Assembly: GCF_900163645.1 (NCBI RefSeq) | Contig: NZ_FUKM01000048.1 | Location: 232,959-296,958 of the forward strand | DNA from: Halomonas citrativorans | Lineage (GTDB): Bacteria; Pseudomonadota; Gammaproteobacteria; Pseudomonadales; Halomonadaceae | Direction: 5' to 3' | Length of the DNA stretch: 64,000 nucleotides | Part shown: positions 35,234 through 43,566 of the stretch, piece after piece | Layout of the letters: every line of letters begins with the position of its first letter | Numbering within the stretch: position 1 is the stretch's first letter | Notes under the pieces: generated by a model | What the model saw: only the letters and a program-made list of their open reading frames with translations | Told to the model about the DNA's origin: nothing | Databases searched by the model: none | Made by a program: the position numbers and the translations under genes

Positions 35234-35959
35234 ATGCAAAGCAAGGACAGCTTTATATCATGCGTCTTTCGGACCAACATGCTGCTCATTTGTGCAGTTT
35301 TCGCTTTGGCAGGTTGCCGTTATCCGGTCAATATTGAACGCCCCATGACGGAGATGCAGGGCGGGGAGCTGAACGTTGGCCTTTCCGAGAACCCGCCTTG
35401 GGTCATACATACTGACCAAGGTCCGGCAGGGCTGGAAGTCGACATCATTCGCGCGCTTGCGGAAAATATGGATGCCACCGTTAACTGGCACTGGGATAGC
35501 GAAGGAAACCTGTTAGCGGCGCTCTCCCAATACCAGCTTGACCTGGTGGCCGGTGGACTTACTCAGGATTCAAATGTGAGTGCCCTCGCCACCCCCACCA
35601 AGGCCTACTATGAGAGCCGCTATTCAGTCGGGGTACCCAGAAACACTTCCTTACCCAGCCATCTTGAAGGTGTGGAGGTAGCCATTCCTGTCGTTAACCA
35701 TATCGCCCATGCGCTTAAAAAAGAGGGCGCGATTCCCCACCCCACCCCCGACCTTGATGCACTAAACCAAGCGGTTGCCAACCCCTCCTGGTGGCTTCAT
35801 GCGCATAACTATCAGGTTGGAGATTGGGAAATCGCGACCGACCAGCATGTTATGGCGCTACCCAAAGGAGAAAATGCCTGGATGCTGGCCGTACAGCGCC
35901 ATTTAAATAGCTACCCCGGTATTGAACAACGCCTTCAACACCTGGAGGCTGAACAATGA
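35234..35959 (+). CDS. Solute-binding lipoprotein (family 3 fold) coupled to a CDF-like transporter
   Basis: 241-residue protein with an N-terminal signal ending in the lipobox LAGC (Cys28), then a family-3 periplasmic binding fold: LNVGLSENPPWVIHTDQGPA, GLEVDIIRALAENM, LDLVAGGLTQD, YSVGVPRNTSLPSHLEG. It lacks any permease domain, and no amino-acid ABC genes are adjacent. The stop overlaps the start of a CDF-like transporter by ATGA, implying that the two act together. Such an SBP-CDF pair is unusual; the lipoprotein might deliver or sense a ligand or metal complex for the transporter. The ligand is unknown. The first ATG is kept to give the signal peptide a charged n-region. Confidence 0.75.
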   Translation: MQSKDSFISCVFRTNMLLICAVFALAGCRYPVNIERPMTEMQGGELNVGLSENPPWVIHTDQGPAGLEVDIIRALAENMDATVNWHWDSEGNLLAALSQYQLDLVAGGLTQDSNVSALATPTKAYYESRYSVGVPRNTSLPSHLEGVEVAIPVVNHIAHALKKEGAIPHPTPDLDALNQAVANPSWWLHAHNYQVGDWEIATDQHVMALPKGENAWMLAVQRHLNSYPGIEQRLQHLEAEQ

Positions 35960-36933
35960 AAATACGCAAGCTTTATCACCTGCCTCCGGAGAAGCAGCAA
36001 GATCTCGACTATCTGATCCGCCTTGAGTGGTGGAATTTAGCGTTTCGTCTTTCCATTGTAGCGATACTGGGTACGGTATTGGGTAACAGCCAGGCAATGA
36101 AAGTCGCATGGCTGGAAGACATGCTTTCGCTCATTCCGCCTATCGCTTTCTTGCTGGCCGTCCGGTTTCGCAATCGCCCGCCTAATAAGACCTATCCTTA
36201 TGGGTATCAACGCGCCACTATCATTGCCTTTTTATGCACCGCCACTGCACTAAGCGCGATGGGCCTGTTTTTACTAGGAGACTCGTTGCTAAAGCTTGCC
36301 CACCAGGAGCATCCCAGTATCGGCGCCATCACGCTGTTTGGTGAGACGATATGGATGGGCTGGGTGATGGTTGGCGTGCTTATCTACAGTGTCATTCCGC
36401 CGGTTATTATCGGGCGTTTACAGACCAAAGCCGCCGCCAAAGTGCATGAGAAAACCGTCTTTGCGGATGGTAAAATGAGCAAAGCTGACTGGATGACCGG
36501 GATGGCTGCCATTGTAGGCGTGCTGGGCGTAGGGGCCGGTTTTTGGTGGGCAGACGCAGTTGCTGCGGCCATTATTGCCCTGGATGTTACCAAGGATGGC
36601 ATTACCAATTTAAAGGAAGCCATAGGCGACCTGCTTGATCGCCGCCCTCACTTTACGTCTCGCGAAAAGCCGGAGCACATGGAAGAAGCACTTGAAGCCG
36701 AGCTTTGCGCCATGCCTTGGGTAGCCGCCGCCTCGGTACGCTTACGTGAAGAAGGCCCAATCTTCAGCGGCGAGGCCTTTGTCACCCCGCATAGTAATGA
36801 TGATTTGGCACAGCATCTGAAAGAAGCCTCTCAACACCTTAATAATTACGACTGGCGCATTTATGAAGTTGTCGTTACCGCATGGCCCAATGAAGAGCAC
36901 ACACCTTCCCCCGTCAATGCCACTCCTTCATAA
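35956..36933 (+). CDS. Cation diffusion facilitator-like transporter with altered metal site
   Basis: 325-residue inner-membrane protein with five to six helices and a C-terminal cytoplasmic domain (PHFTSREKPEHMEEALEAEL, then WVAAASVRLREEG), as in the CDF family. Aligned by eye to YiiP, helix 2 reads LEDMLSLIPP, where Asp45 is kept but the Asp49 position is Leu; helix 5 reads FADGKMSKADWMTG, where Asp157 is kept but His153 is Met. Two of the four canonical ligands are therefore lost, so zinc transport by the usual site is doubtful. The loop RNRPPNKTYPYGYQRA is CDF-typical. Coupled to the solute-binding lipoprotein gene upstream. Confidence 0.78.
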   Translation: MKIRKLYHLPPEKQQDLDYLIRLEWWNLAFRLSIVAILGTVLGNSQAMKVAWLEDMLSLIPPIAFLLAVRFRNRPPNKTYPYGYQRATIIAFLCTATALSAMGLFLLGDSLLKLAHQEHPSIGAITLFGETIWMGWVMVGVLIYSVIPPVIIGRLQTKAAAKVHEKTVFADGKMSKADWMTGMAAIVGVLGVGAGFWWADAVAAAIIALDVTKDGITNLKEAIGDLLDRRPHFTSREKPEHMEEALEAELCAMPWVAAASVRLREEGPIFSGEAFVTPHSNDDLAQHLKEASQHLNNYDWRIYEVVVTAWPNEEHTPSPVNATPS

Positions 36934-37016
36934 CTTTTTTTCATAACTCCTTTTTCATGATCCCTTTTTCCAGAACCGCTTTGGCATAGCTGATTAACGA
37001 TGTTCTAAACCCAAGG

Positions 37017-37053
37017 CCGCCTCTTTCGCATTCACCCACGGCGAAGGAGGCGG
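37017..37053. terminator. Hairpin between convergent CDF-like gene and hmp
   Basis: CCGCCTCTTTCGC pairs with GCGAAGGAGGCGG (13-bp stem with one wobble, 11-base loop). No T-run; position between convergent genes supports a bidirectional stop. Confidence 0.55.
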
Positions 37054-37073
37054 TTCGGTTCGATACTATTCGA

Positions 37074-38243
37074 CTAAGCGATGTCTAACGCCTTCGCCGG
37101 GCCGAAGTGTTCGAAGTGGCGATGTGTCTCGGGCACGCCCAAGCGAGTCAGGCTTTCATCCACCGCACTCATAAAGCCATGAGGCCCGACAAAGTAACAC
37201 CGCTCGCCGGATACGATATGTTTCGCCAAAAGCTCATCACTGATACGCCCCTGGTAGTCACCGCTGTCGTCCTGCTCAAATACGGTGACGACGCTTAACT
37301 GCTGGGGATAAGCGTGCGCCAATTCCTGTAGCGTGGTCGCAAAGGCACGGTGCTCAGCATCTATCGCGGCATGCAGATAAGCAACCTTACGGCCTTGCTG
37401 CAACGCCTCTTGAGCAATCGGCAGTAAGGGCGTTTGACCGATGCCGCCGCTGACCAACAAAAGAGGCTCATCGCCCGGCACGAGTGTCATCTCACCCGCT
37501 GGCGGCAGCAACTCAATCGTATCGCCTACGTTTAGATGGTCGTGAAAATAGCGGCTGGCAAGCCCGTGAGGTTCACGCTTGATAGACAGGCGGTAAGAAC
37601 GCCCATCCGGCATACCTGACAAGCTGTAATGGCGGTGTACCGGCTCGCCATCAATCATAAGCTTCACGCCGATATACTGGCCGGGCGTATAGTTTGCGAC
37701 CGGGCCGCCATCTTCAGGCACCAGGATGAACGAGCGAATAACGCTACTCTCCTGCTGTATTTTTTCAATACGAAAGCGCCGCGTGCTGCGCCAGCCGCCA
37801 AGGCGCTGCTCGAACTCCTGATAGCGCTGCTCTTCAAGCTCGATCAACAAAGCGGCAAGCTCTTGGTACAACGCCCCCCAGGCATCCGCAACTTCAGGCG
37901 TCACCGCATCGCCCAGAACCTCACCGATAGCCTCCATCAGGCATTCCCCAACAATCGGGTACTGATGCGGCTGAATATCCAGCGAGATATGCTTGTTAAC
38001 CACAGTTTCCATAATGTGGCGCGCCGTTTCAGGATTTTGGCGAACCTGCACATACGCCAGAATGGAACCTGCCAGCGCTCGTGGCTGCCCGCCATTTTGC
38101 TGATGCGTTTGGTTGAAAAGTGACTTCACCTCAGGATAGCGCTCAAACATTAACGGATAAAAGCGCTGGGTAATCGTATCGAGATGCTCAGCCACAACGG
38201 GGGCTGTAGCAGCAATGATCTGTTCTTGTGCCGGTGTGAGCAT
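37074..38243 (-). CDS. hmp: Flavohemoglobin (nitric oxide dioxygenase)
   Basis: 389-residue enzyme converting nitric oxide and oxygen to nitrate. Globin domain 1-140: Tyr29 (B10) in RFYPLMF, Gln53 in GGQPRALAG, proximal His85 in NKHISLDIQPHQY. FAD-binding reductase domain from about 150: HRHYSLSGMPDGRSYRLSIK (RxYS motif), GLASRYFHDHL, LVSGGIGQTPLLPI for NAD(P)H, and the C-terminal CYFVGPHGFM and HFEHFGP. Length matches E. coli Hmp (396). Cytoplasmic. It is monocistronic, and a near-consensus NsrR operator lies 24 bases upstream of the start, so NO-responsive derepression is expected. No nsrR gene is in the window. Confidence 0.96.
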   Translation of the reverse strand: MLTPAQEQIIAATAPVVAEHLDTITQRFYPLMFERYPEVKSLFNQTHQQNGGQPRALAGSILAYVQVRQNPETARHIMETVVNKHISLDIQPHQYPIVGECLMEAIGEVLGDAVTPEVADAWGALYQELAALLIELEEQRYQEFEQRLGGWRSTRRFRIEKIQQESSVIRSFILVPEDGGPVANYTPGQYIGVKLMIDGEPVHRHYSLSGMPDGRSYRLSIKREPHGLASRYFHDHLNVGDTIELLPPAGEMTLVPGDEPLLLVSGGIGQTPLLPIAQEALQQGRKVAYLHAAIDAEHRAFATTLQELAHAYPQQLSVVTVFEQDDSGDYQGRISDELLAKHIVSGERCYFVGPHGFMSAVDESLTRLGVPETHRHFEHFGPAKALDIA

Positions 38244-38266
38244 GGCGGCCTCTTCCCTATAGCTTA

Positions 38267-38289
38267 AAGATTCATTTTAAATGCACCTT
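38267..38289. promoter_or_regulatory. nsrR box: NsrR operator upstream of hmp
   Basis: The 23-base dyad reads AAGATTCATTT in its left half and AAATGCACCTT in its right half around one T. The enterobacterial NsrR consensus halves are AAGATGCATTT and AAATGCATCTT, so 21 of 23 positions agree. Its place right before the hmp start codon fits repression by the NO sensor NsrR. Confidence 0.85.
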
Positions 38290-38538
38290 TAAAATATCAG
38301 GTTTCAGCAGGCCATGGCATGAGCTGCGTCAATAAATCGCTTCTCACGGGGAAGAGTAAAGCATCTGTTTGTCGATATCGGTATAGGGTAACCAGGCTAA
38401 CATAAGCCTTTTACGTCACATATTGGGCACAGAATTAGGCAATGCCCAGCGCCTTCCCCGTTCCAAACAGGATAGCGGTTTATAAAAGTGCGATCTTCAT
38501 GACTATTAGTTCATGGCTATTAACAGGGCTACTTTTTA

Positions 38539-39030
38539 TCAGCGTATGCCCGGCGTTAGATCGCCGTAATGCACAGCGGTAACCGCATTTTTTGGCGAGC
38601 CATCCACCAGCTTGGTGCTATAGGTCAGATACACAAAGGTTTGTGTTTCAGTATCATGCATGCGCACTACGCGCATATTCTTAAAGAGCACCGAGCGGCG
38701 CTGGGTGAACACCACCTCTTGCGGAGCTATCTCATCGGGGTTAAAGACAATCTCGCCCGTTTTCCGACAGGCCACGCTTGCTTCGCTGGCTTCTTCAGCA
38801 AGCCCAATCGCGCCTGAAATTCCACCAATTTGGGAGTAGGAAATATAACAGGAGATACCCTGCACTTTCGGGTCATCGAACCGCTCGACTTCAATGGTAT
38901 TGTTTGGCCCCAGCATTCTAAACTCGGTGCGCACGCTACCAATATGCGCCTCCTGAGCTAATAACGTGGCAGGAAGTAGAGCAAGTAAACCCGCCAACGA
39001 TGCACTGGCGATACGGTTAGGCGACAACAT
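38539..39030 (-). CDS. creA: CreA-family periplasmic protein
   Basis: 163-residue exported protein of the CreA family (function unknown; conserved in proteobacteria). A signal peptide ends near LLAQEAHIG; mature part shows GSVRTEFRMLGPNNTIEVER, DDPKVQGISCYISYSQIGG, CRKTG and VVRMHDTETQTFVYLTYSTK, closely matching E. coli CreA. Two cysteines (in ISCYIS and VACRKT) may form a disulfide. The start at 39030 has AAGGA nine bases upstream; the frame extends 36 codons further but without an SD or a leader-like sequence. Monocistronic or weakly coupled to the small lipoprotein gene upstream. Confidence 0.87.
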   Translation of the reverse strand: MLSPNRIASASLAGLLALLPATLLAQEAHIGSVRTEFRMLGPNNTIEVERFDDPKVQGISCYISYSQIGGISGAIGLAEEASEASVACRKTGEIVFNPDEIAPQEVVFTQRRSVLFKNMRVVRMHDTETQTFVYLTYSTKLVDGSPKNAVTAVHYGDLTPGIR

Positions 39031-39159
39031 GGGCAGTGTCCTTGAAAAAGCGACGAGGTAATAAGTAGGTGACGAGCATACCTGAGTGCACCTATTCAGG
39101 GGAGCCGCATTAACCCTAATGCCAAAATGGGCCAGCACAGAGAACGCCCACCCTGTGTA

Positions 39160-39399
39160 TCAGTCGTTTCTCAACCCTTCGGTTCGATACAGCATATTCA
39201 CTTCAACGACACGGCCTTCAACTAAATGGCAGTAGTCACGTTGAGTACCGCCAGATTCACGACTGCGCACTTCCCCACCCTCACGTTCGCAGTATTCAAC
39301 GGCATAGCGGTGTGCTTCTTGTGCACCATCCGCCGTACCTTGCGCTGAACACCCAGCCAGTGCAATTGCTATCAAAACCAACAGGCCATAACGAGCCAT
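39160..39399 (-). CDS. Small lipoprotein, DUF333 type
   Basis: 79-residue protein with a lipoprotein signal (MARYGLLVLIAIALAGCSAQ; lipobox LAGC). The mature part has YAVEYCEREGGEVRSRES followed by DYCHLVEGRVVEVNMLYR, the two-cysteine pattern of DUF333 proteins, small envelope lipoproteins of unknown function. The start at 39399 is preceded by GGGAGG. 129 bases upstream of creA on the same strand. Function unknown. Confidence 0.72.
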   Translation of the reverse strand: MARYGLLVLIAIALAGCSAQGTADGAQEAHRYAVEYCEREGGEVRSRESGGTQRDYCHLVEGRVVEVNMLYRTEGLRND

Positions 39400-39525
39400 T
39401 CGCGCCTCCCTTTGCGTCAATGTGTTGAACAGCGTTCATTGGCGTCGGCGTCCAAGAACGCCTGCGCCTGGTTCACTATAGTCAATATTCTGGCTTTCCT
39501 GGGCCAAGGGAGAACAGCCAAGCCG

Positions 39526-40431
39526 TTACATCCCCGCTGCCATCAAGGCGCTGCCCGCGCGTGACCGGTTAGGGGCATTGATCGCTTGCGTAATCCAATC
39601 CCCCGTTCTTGCTAGCGCGTTTAAATTGATGCCTGACGCAATACCCAAACCTTCAAGCATATACACCACATCTTCGCTGGCCACATTGCCAGAAGCCCCT
39701 TTGGCATAGGGGCAACCACCCAAACCGGCGACAGAACTATCAATAACGCTTACGCCCTCTTCCAGCACCGCATAGAGATTAGCAAGCGCCTGGCCGTAAG
39801 TATCATGAAAGTGGGCGGCCAGATTATCCACCGGGACTTGGGCGGCAACAGCCCCCAGCATACGCTTGGCTTTGGATGGCGTACCGGTGCCAACCGTGTC
39901 GCCCAGCGATACCTCATAGCAGCCCATCTGGTATAGCGCCTTGGCCACCCGCGCCACCTGTAAAGGCTCGATCTCTCCCTCATAAGGGCAGCCAAGCACG
40001 CAGGAAACATACCCCCGTACGCGCAGCCCGGCCTGACGCGCACGGTCGACCACCGGCTCAAAGCGTTCGAGCGACTCGGCGATAGAGCAGTTTATGTTCT
40101 TGTGCGAGAAGGCTTCGCTTGCCGCGCCAAATACGGCGACCTCTTCAGCCCCACACTCAATCGCCGCTTCCAGGCCTTTCAGGTTAGGCGTCAAGGCTGA
40201 ATAGACCACGCCGGGGCGCCGCTCAACACCCTGCATTACTTCCCGGTGATCAGCCATTTGCGGCACCCAGCGAGGCGACACGAAGCTCGTCGCTTCGATA
40301 TTGGCACAGCCCGCTTCCACCAAGCGCTTGATAAACGCAAGTTTCAGATGAGTCGGCACGCGCGCCTGTTCATTTTGCAAACCGTCGCGCGGGCCGACCT
40401 CGACCAGACGCACAGAGGATGGCAGGGTCAT
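39526..40431 (-). CDS. mvaB: Hydroxymethylglutaryl-CoA lyase
   Basis: 301-residue TIM-barrel lyase cleaving (S)-HMG-CoA to acetyl-CoA and acetoacetate. Motifs: [14 protein letters not shown] with catalytic Arg and metal Asp, [31 protein letters not shown] with metal His pair, and the active-site Cys in [16 protein letters not shown]. Length fits bacterial MvaB. It follows mvaA after 9 bases on the same strand, an arrangement known from mevalonate-degrading pseudomonads. In leucine catabolism HMG-CoA lyase sits with liuABCD genes instead, which are absent here, so mevalonate breakdown is preferred. Confidence 0.93.
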   Translation of the reverse strand: MTLPSSVRLVEVGPRDGLQNEQARVPTHLKLAFIKRLVEAGCANIEATSFVSPRWVPQMADHREVMQGVERRPGVVYSALTPNLKGLEAAIECGAEEVAVFGAASEAFSHKNINCSIAESLERFEPVVDRARQAGLRVRGYVSCVLGCPYEGEIEPLQVARVAKALYQMGCYEVSLGDTVGTGTPSKAKRMLGAVAAQVPVDNLAAHFHDTYGQALANLYAVLEEGVSVIDSSVAGLGGCPYAKGASGNVASEDVVYMLEGLGIASGINLNALARTGDWITQAINAPNRSRAGSALMAAGM

Positions 40432-40440
40432 GTCTTCTCC

Positions 40441-41700
40441 TTATCCGTTACGCAACTGTTCAAGAAGCTGTTGGGCGATATCCACACGCACCTTACCGCC
40501 ATCCACAAGCAGCGCCGCGATCCGGTCAACTTCCTCATTTTCGGCCCCGGCCATCACTGCGATATTCTTGGCGTGCAGCGCCATATGGCCTTTCTGAATA
40601 CCTGTGGTTGCCAGCGCCTTCATGGCGGCAAAATTTTGCGCCAACCCTACTGCGACGATAATACGCCCCAGTCGATCCGCTGTTTTTACACCCAGAATAT
40701 CCAGGCAATGCCGAGCACTGGGGTGCGAGCGAGTAGCACCGCCCACCAAGCCTACCGGCATGGGCATTTCCAGCGTACCGGTCAGGTTCCCTTCGCTATC
40801 AGCCTCCCAATGTGTCAAAGAACGGTAGCGCCCGGTACGCGCGGCGTAGGCATGCGCGCCCGCTTCCACCGCACGAGTATCGTTACCGGTTGCCAGCACG
40901 ACAGCACTCACCCCGTTCATGATGCCTTTATTGTGGGTGGCTGCCCGGTAAGGGTCCTGGTCCGCAAAGCGATACGCATTAAGCATGCTGTCACGTACCG
41001 ACTCCCCGCCAAGATCTTCGAGCTTCCAGGTAGCACGCGCACGCGCAATGCGCCGATCTGCAAGGTTGGAAAGAATACGCAGGCAACTGCGGCCACCGCT
41101 CCACTGTGCCAGAGAAGGCGCGACGGCTTCCGCCATCGAATTGACGGCATTAGCGCCCATGGCGTCACGCACATCCACCAGCAGATGCACGATCAGCATG
41201 TTGTCGAGCACGCGCACTTCCAGCTCGCGAAAACCGCCCCCGTGCTGCAGCAACACCGGGTCGGTTGCATCGCAAATGCTTTTTACCTGCTCAAACTCGG
41301 AAAGCAGCCGGAGGCGCGCAAACTCAGGATTGGGCACATCCAGCAGTTGCACCTGCGCAATCATGATGGGTTCTGACGTATCGGTATAAAACCCGCCCGA
41401 GGCGCGACACTGCCTAGCCGCATTACAGACGGCGGCGACCACGGAGGACTCCTCGGTCGCCATGGGCACCAGCTGTTCCTCGCCATCAATGACCAGATTG
41501 GTAGCAACCCCGATGGGCAGGTTCAGCGTACCGATGACGTTCTCGATCATGGCATCGGCAGTGGCTGACGAAATATTGCCCGTATCGGAAAAATGTGTGC
41601 GAACCTCGCTGCCAAGCCCGGCTATTTCAATGACTTTATCAAGCCGCTCGCTGGGGGGAAGCTGATAAAAACCGGGAATGCGTGATGTGCTGTGTGCCAT
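40441..41700 (-). CDS. mvaA: Class II HMG-CoA reductase, catabolic (mevalonate-oxidising)
   Basis: 419-residue class II HMG-CoA reductase. Catalytic Glu83 in MATEESSVVAAVCNAA, Lys in THNKGIMNGVSAVVLATGN, Asp in GNDTRAVE and His in GIQKGHMALHAKNIA follow the Pseudomonas mevalonii enzyme. N-terminal SRIPGFYQLPPSERLD is also characteristic. Next to HMG-CoA lyase it should run in the oxidative direction, mevalonate plus CoA to HMG-CoA with NAD(P)+. Gammaproteobacteria of this kind make isoprenoids by the MEP route, so a biosynthetic role is unlikely. A hairpin (41742-41785) separates it from the permease gene upstream. Confidence 0.94.
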   Translation of the reverse strand: MAHSTSRIPGFYQLPPSERLDKVIEIAGLGSEVRTHFSDTGNISSATADAMIENVIGTLNLPIGVATNLVIDGEEQLVPMATEESSVVAAVCNAARQCRASGGFYTDTSEPIMIAQVQLLDVPNPEFARLRLLSEFEQVKSICDATDPVLLQHGGGFRELEVRVLDNMLIVHLLVDVRDAMGANAVNSMAEAVAPSLAQWSGGRSCLRILSNLADRRIARARATWKLEDLGGESVRDSMLNAYRFADQDPYRAATHNKGIMNGVSAVVLATGNDTRAVEAGAHAYAARTGRYRSLTHWEADSEGNLTGTLEMPMPVGLVGGATRSHPSARHCLDILGVKTADRLGRIIVAVGLAQNFAAMKALATTGIQKGHMALHAKNIAVMAGAENEEVDRIAALLVDGGKVRVDIAQQLLEQLRNG

Positions 41701-41741
41701 TGATAATGCCTCTGATCAATTGAGGTTGAATAAGTAAATGT

Positions 41742-41785
41742 GCCTGAAGCAGGCGGTTTACCAAGACGCTGCATATGCTTCAGGC
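41742..41785 (-). terminator. Intercistronic hairpin between tctA-like gene and mvaA
   Basis: GCCTGAAGCA and TGCTTCAGGC are a perfect 10-bp inverted repeat separated by 24 bases. No T-run; may attenuate or protect the upstream message. Confidence 0.45.
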
Positions 41786-41799
41786 ATGGACCACGCGTA

Positions 41800-43152
41800 T
41801 TAAGCAAGCAGCCCTAAAATCCAGGGCGCGGCATATAGCGTCATGAACTGCACACCGTAGTTGACGCCCCACCGGTTGAGCAGGCCCGCCATCAGTGCCA
41901 GCACCATCACGCCCAAAATACCCATTACGCCAGCATCCATATAGGCGAGCAGCATGACCAGCGAGAAGAACATCGCCAGAAACGCTTCGTGGGGAATGTG
42001 CTTGAAGACAAAGATGCAGATACGCCGCGCGTACCGAACCGCAATCGGGTAGGTAATCAGCAAAGCGACACCGGCGCCCAAAATGCTGGCGATGGTAATT
42101 TCAGAAAAACTCATCAAGTGGTGAGCGTTCTGCTCAAGCGTCAGCACCGGCGGTGCGTTGAAGAAGGCATTGCCCGGACCAATCGCCATGGGACTCATCG
42201 GAATGCCCAGCGCCGCTAGGGGAATCAAGATGCCCGCAATGTAAGAAGCATTGGTGACCGCATCCATTGAAGAGAGCGCTCGGCTGGCCTTATTGACCGT
42301 GCCCTTCACCCAACTCGACATTACTTCGCCCAGAAAGATCGTGATGCCCACTGGGCTCATGAAGAACGTAACCGAGCCCAGCACCGAGCTTGCCGCCGCC
42401 GAGGCGGTTTCCTGGCGCGTCAGGATACGGAACGGATTGGGTAGCTGCCCTTTGTCATCGTCACCGTAGATATGGATCTGCTTGGGCTCAGACTCCGCCA
42501 TTTTATGGCGCTCACTGTTGACCGTAAGCTGCGCCAGATTAAACATCATCGGGCCAATGGTGATGCCCAAAAAGAACGAAATGAATACCGTCTGCCCTTC
42601 TGGAATGACGCCCATCCCCCAATACAGGTGCCGTAACCCCTGAATCAGAGCCGCCAACAGCACAATACTGATCAGACTGATGACTTTCTCCTTGCTCATC
42701 AGCGCCAGAAATACGGCACCACCAAAGAAAATCTGGCTAGCGTACTGGCCAAGCACATCGGCTAGCGGCGTTAACAGAAAGGCGAGGAACAGGCTGATGG
42801 GTATCGCGACGAGCGTACCGATGACCGAACCGGACGCCATTTTACGAATCGCCAGGGTGGCATGCCCTTCCCGCTTTAGAATCAGGGCGTGTTCGACCAT
42901 AGGGGCCGACATCACCCCGCCCGGTATACCGGCTACCGAAACGGGGATGGAGTCGGTCAGCTTCTTGGCAACGATTGCCGCCATAAAGAAAGCCAGCACC
43001 ACGGGAAGCGGTATACCTGTGACCACCAGCGCCAAGGTTACCGGGGCCAGTACGGCGGTTTCATCAGTACCCGGCGCAACGCCGATAGCGGTATAAACGA
43101 TGACGGCAATGATCGCAGCCGCCAGCATTTGAAGTAATAAGACGGGATCCAT
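41800..43152 (-). CDS. tctA: TctA-family tripartite tricarboxylate-type permease, probable mevalonate uptake
   Basis: 450-residue membrane protein with about 11-12 helices, of the TctA (large subunit of tripartite tricarboxylate transporter) family. TctA-like motifs: YTAIGVAPGTDETAVLAPVT, PVSVAGIPGGVMSAPMVEHA and GIPMSPMAIGPGNAFFNAPP. TctA permeases normally need a four-helix TctB and a periplasmic TctC; only a two-helix protein is encoded upstream (TAATG overlap at 43150-43154) and no TctC is in the window. Being in the mvaAB operon under a MocR regulator, mevalonate or a related branched hydroxyacid is the likely cargo. Confidence 0.8.
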   Translation of the reverse strand: MDPVLLLQMLAAAIIAVIVYTAIGVAPGTDETAVLAPVTLALVVTGIPLPVVLAFFMAAIVAKKLTDSIPVSVAGIPGGVMSAPMVEHALILKREGHATLAIRKMASGSVIGTLVAIPISLFLAFLLTPLADVLGQYASQIFFGGAVFLALMSKEKVISLISIVLLAALIQGLRHLYWGMGVIPEGQTVFISFFLGITIGPMMFNLAQLTVNSERHKMAESEPKQIHIYGDDDKGQLPNPFRILTRQETASAAASSVLGSVTFFMSPVGITIFLGEVMSSWVKGTVNKASRALSSMDAVTNASYIAGILIPLAALGIPMSPMAIGPGNAFFNAPPVLTLEQNAHHLMSFSEITIASILGAGVALLITYPIAVRYARRICIFVFKHIPHEAFLAMFFSLVMLLAYMDAGVMGILGVMVLALMAGLLNRWGVNYGVQFMTLYAAPWILGLLA

Positions 43153-43388
43153 TACGACTTCTCCTCACCGGTTTGCAGCTGCCGCTTAGGGCGAAACAGC
43201 AGCGCATTGATGAAGAACCCCAGAATAGCGCCGCTTAGCCCCAGAATAAGTGGAAGCGGAGGCTGCGCCGGGGCAAGCAGATAGCCGCCTAGTGTTAACG
43301 GCGTAGAAATACACAGTGACAGCAGGAGGTCTCTCCCACTCACCGTATCATCCCACACATTGAGAAACCGGTTCTTTCGATCAGCCAT
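43152..43388 (-). CDS. Small two-helix membrane protein, probable TctB-like partner
   Basis: 78-residue protein with two hydrophobic segments (LLLSLCISTPLTLGGYLL and LPLILGLSGAILGFFINALL) and charged ends (MADRKNRFLNVWDD; RPKRQLQTGEEKS). Start at 43388 with AAGGAG upstream. It overlaps the TctA-like gene start and occupies the place of tctB but is about half the usual size. I do not recognise a named family; a minimal small subunit of the permease is the likely role. Confidence 0.65.
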   Translation of the reverse strand: MADRKNRFLNVWDDTVSGRDLLLSLCISTPLTLGGYLLAPAQPPLPLILGLSGAILGFFINALLFRPKRQLQTGEEKS

Positions 43389-43465
43389 AGCGTGTCTCCT
43401 TGAATTTATTATGGATGTTTCTTTTTTAATGCCGCTCATGATGGGTAAACTTGCTGATTACTGAC

Positions 43466-43518
43466 AGGTACAGTTAGCGAGATTGTACGAGGTACTGTAC
43501 CTATCAAAAGAGAGGTAC
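43466..43518. promoter_or_regulatory. MocR-type operator with repeated GGTAC boxes
   Basis: GGTAC occurs at 43467, 43491 and 43514 (spacing 24 and 23), and AGGTACAG (43466-43473) is mirrored by CTGTACCT (43495-43502). The cluster lies between divergent mevalonate-operon and MocR genes. MocR dimers characteristically bind paired direct or inverted repeats about two helical turns apart. Confidence 0.65.
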
Positions 43519-43566
43519 ACTGATTTCACCGGGTTGGGTTTAGCCCGCTTTCGGGAGACACCTACC

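Noticed and set aside
37629..38123. 164-codon plus-strand frame opposite hmp
   Set aside because: Antisense to a fully recognisable flavohemoglobin; no supporting motif.
40246..41376. 376-codon plus-strand frame opposite mvaB/mvaA
   Set aside because: Histidine/glutamine/arginine-rich shadow of the high-GC reductase gene; no ribosome binding site or recognisable domain.
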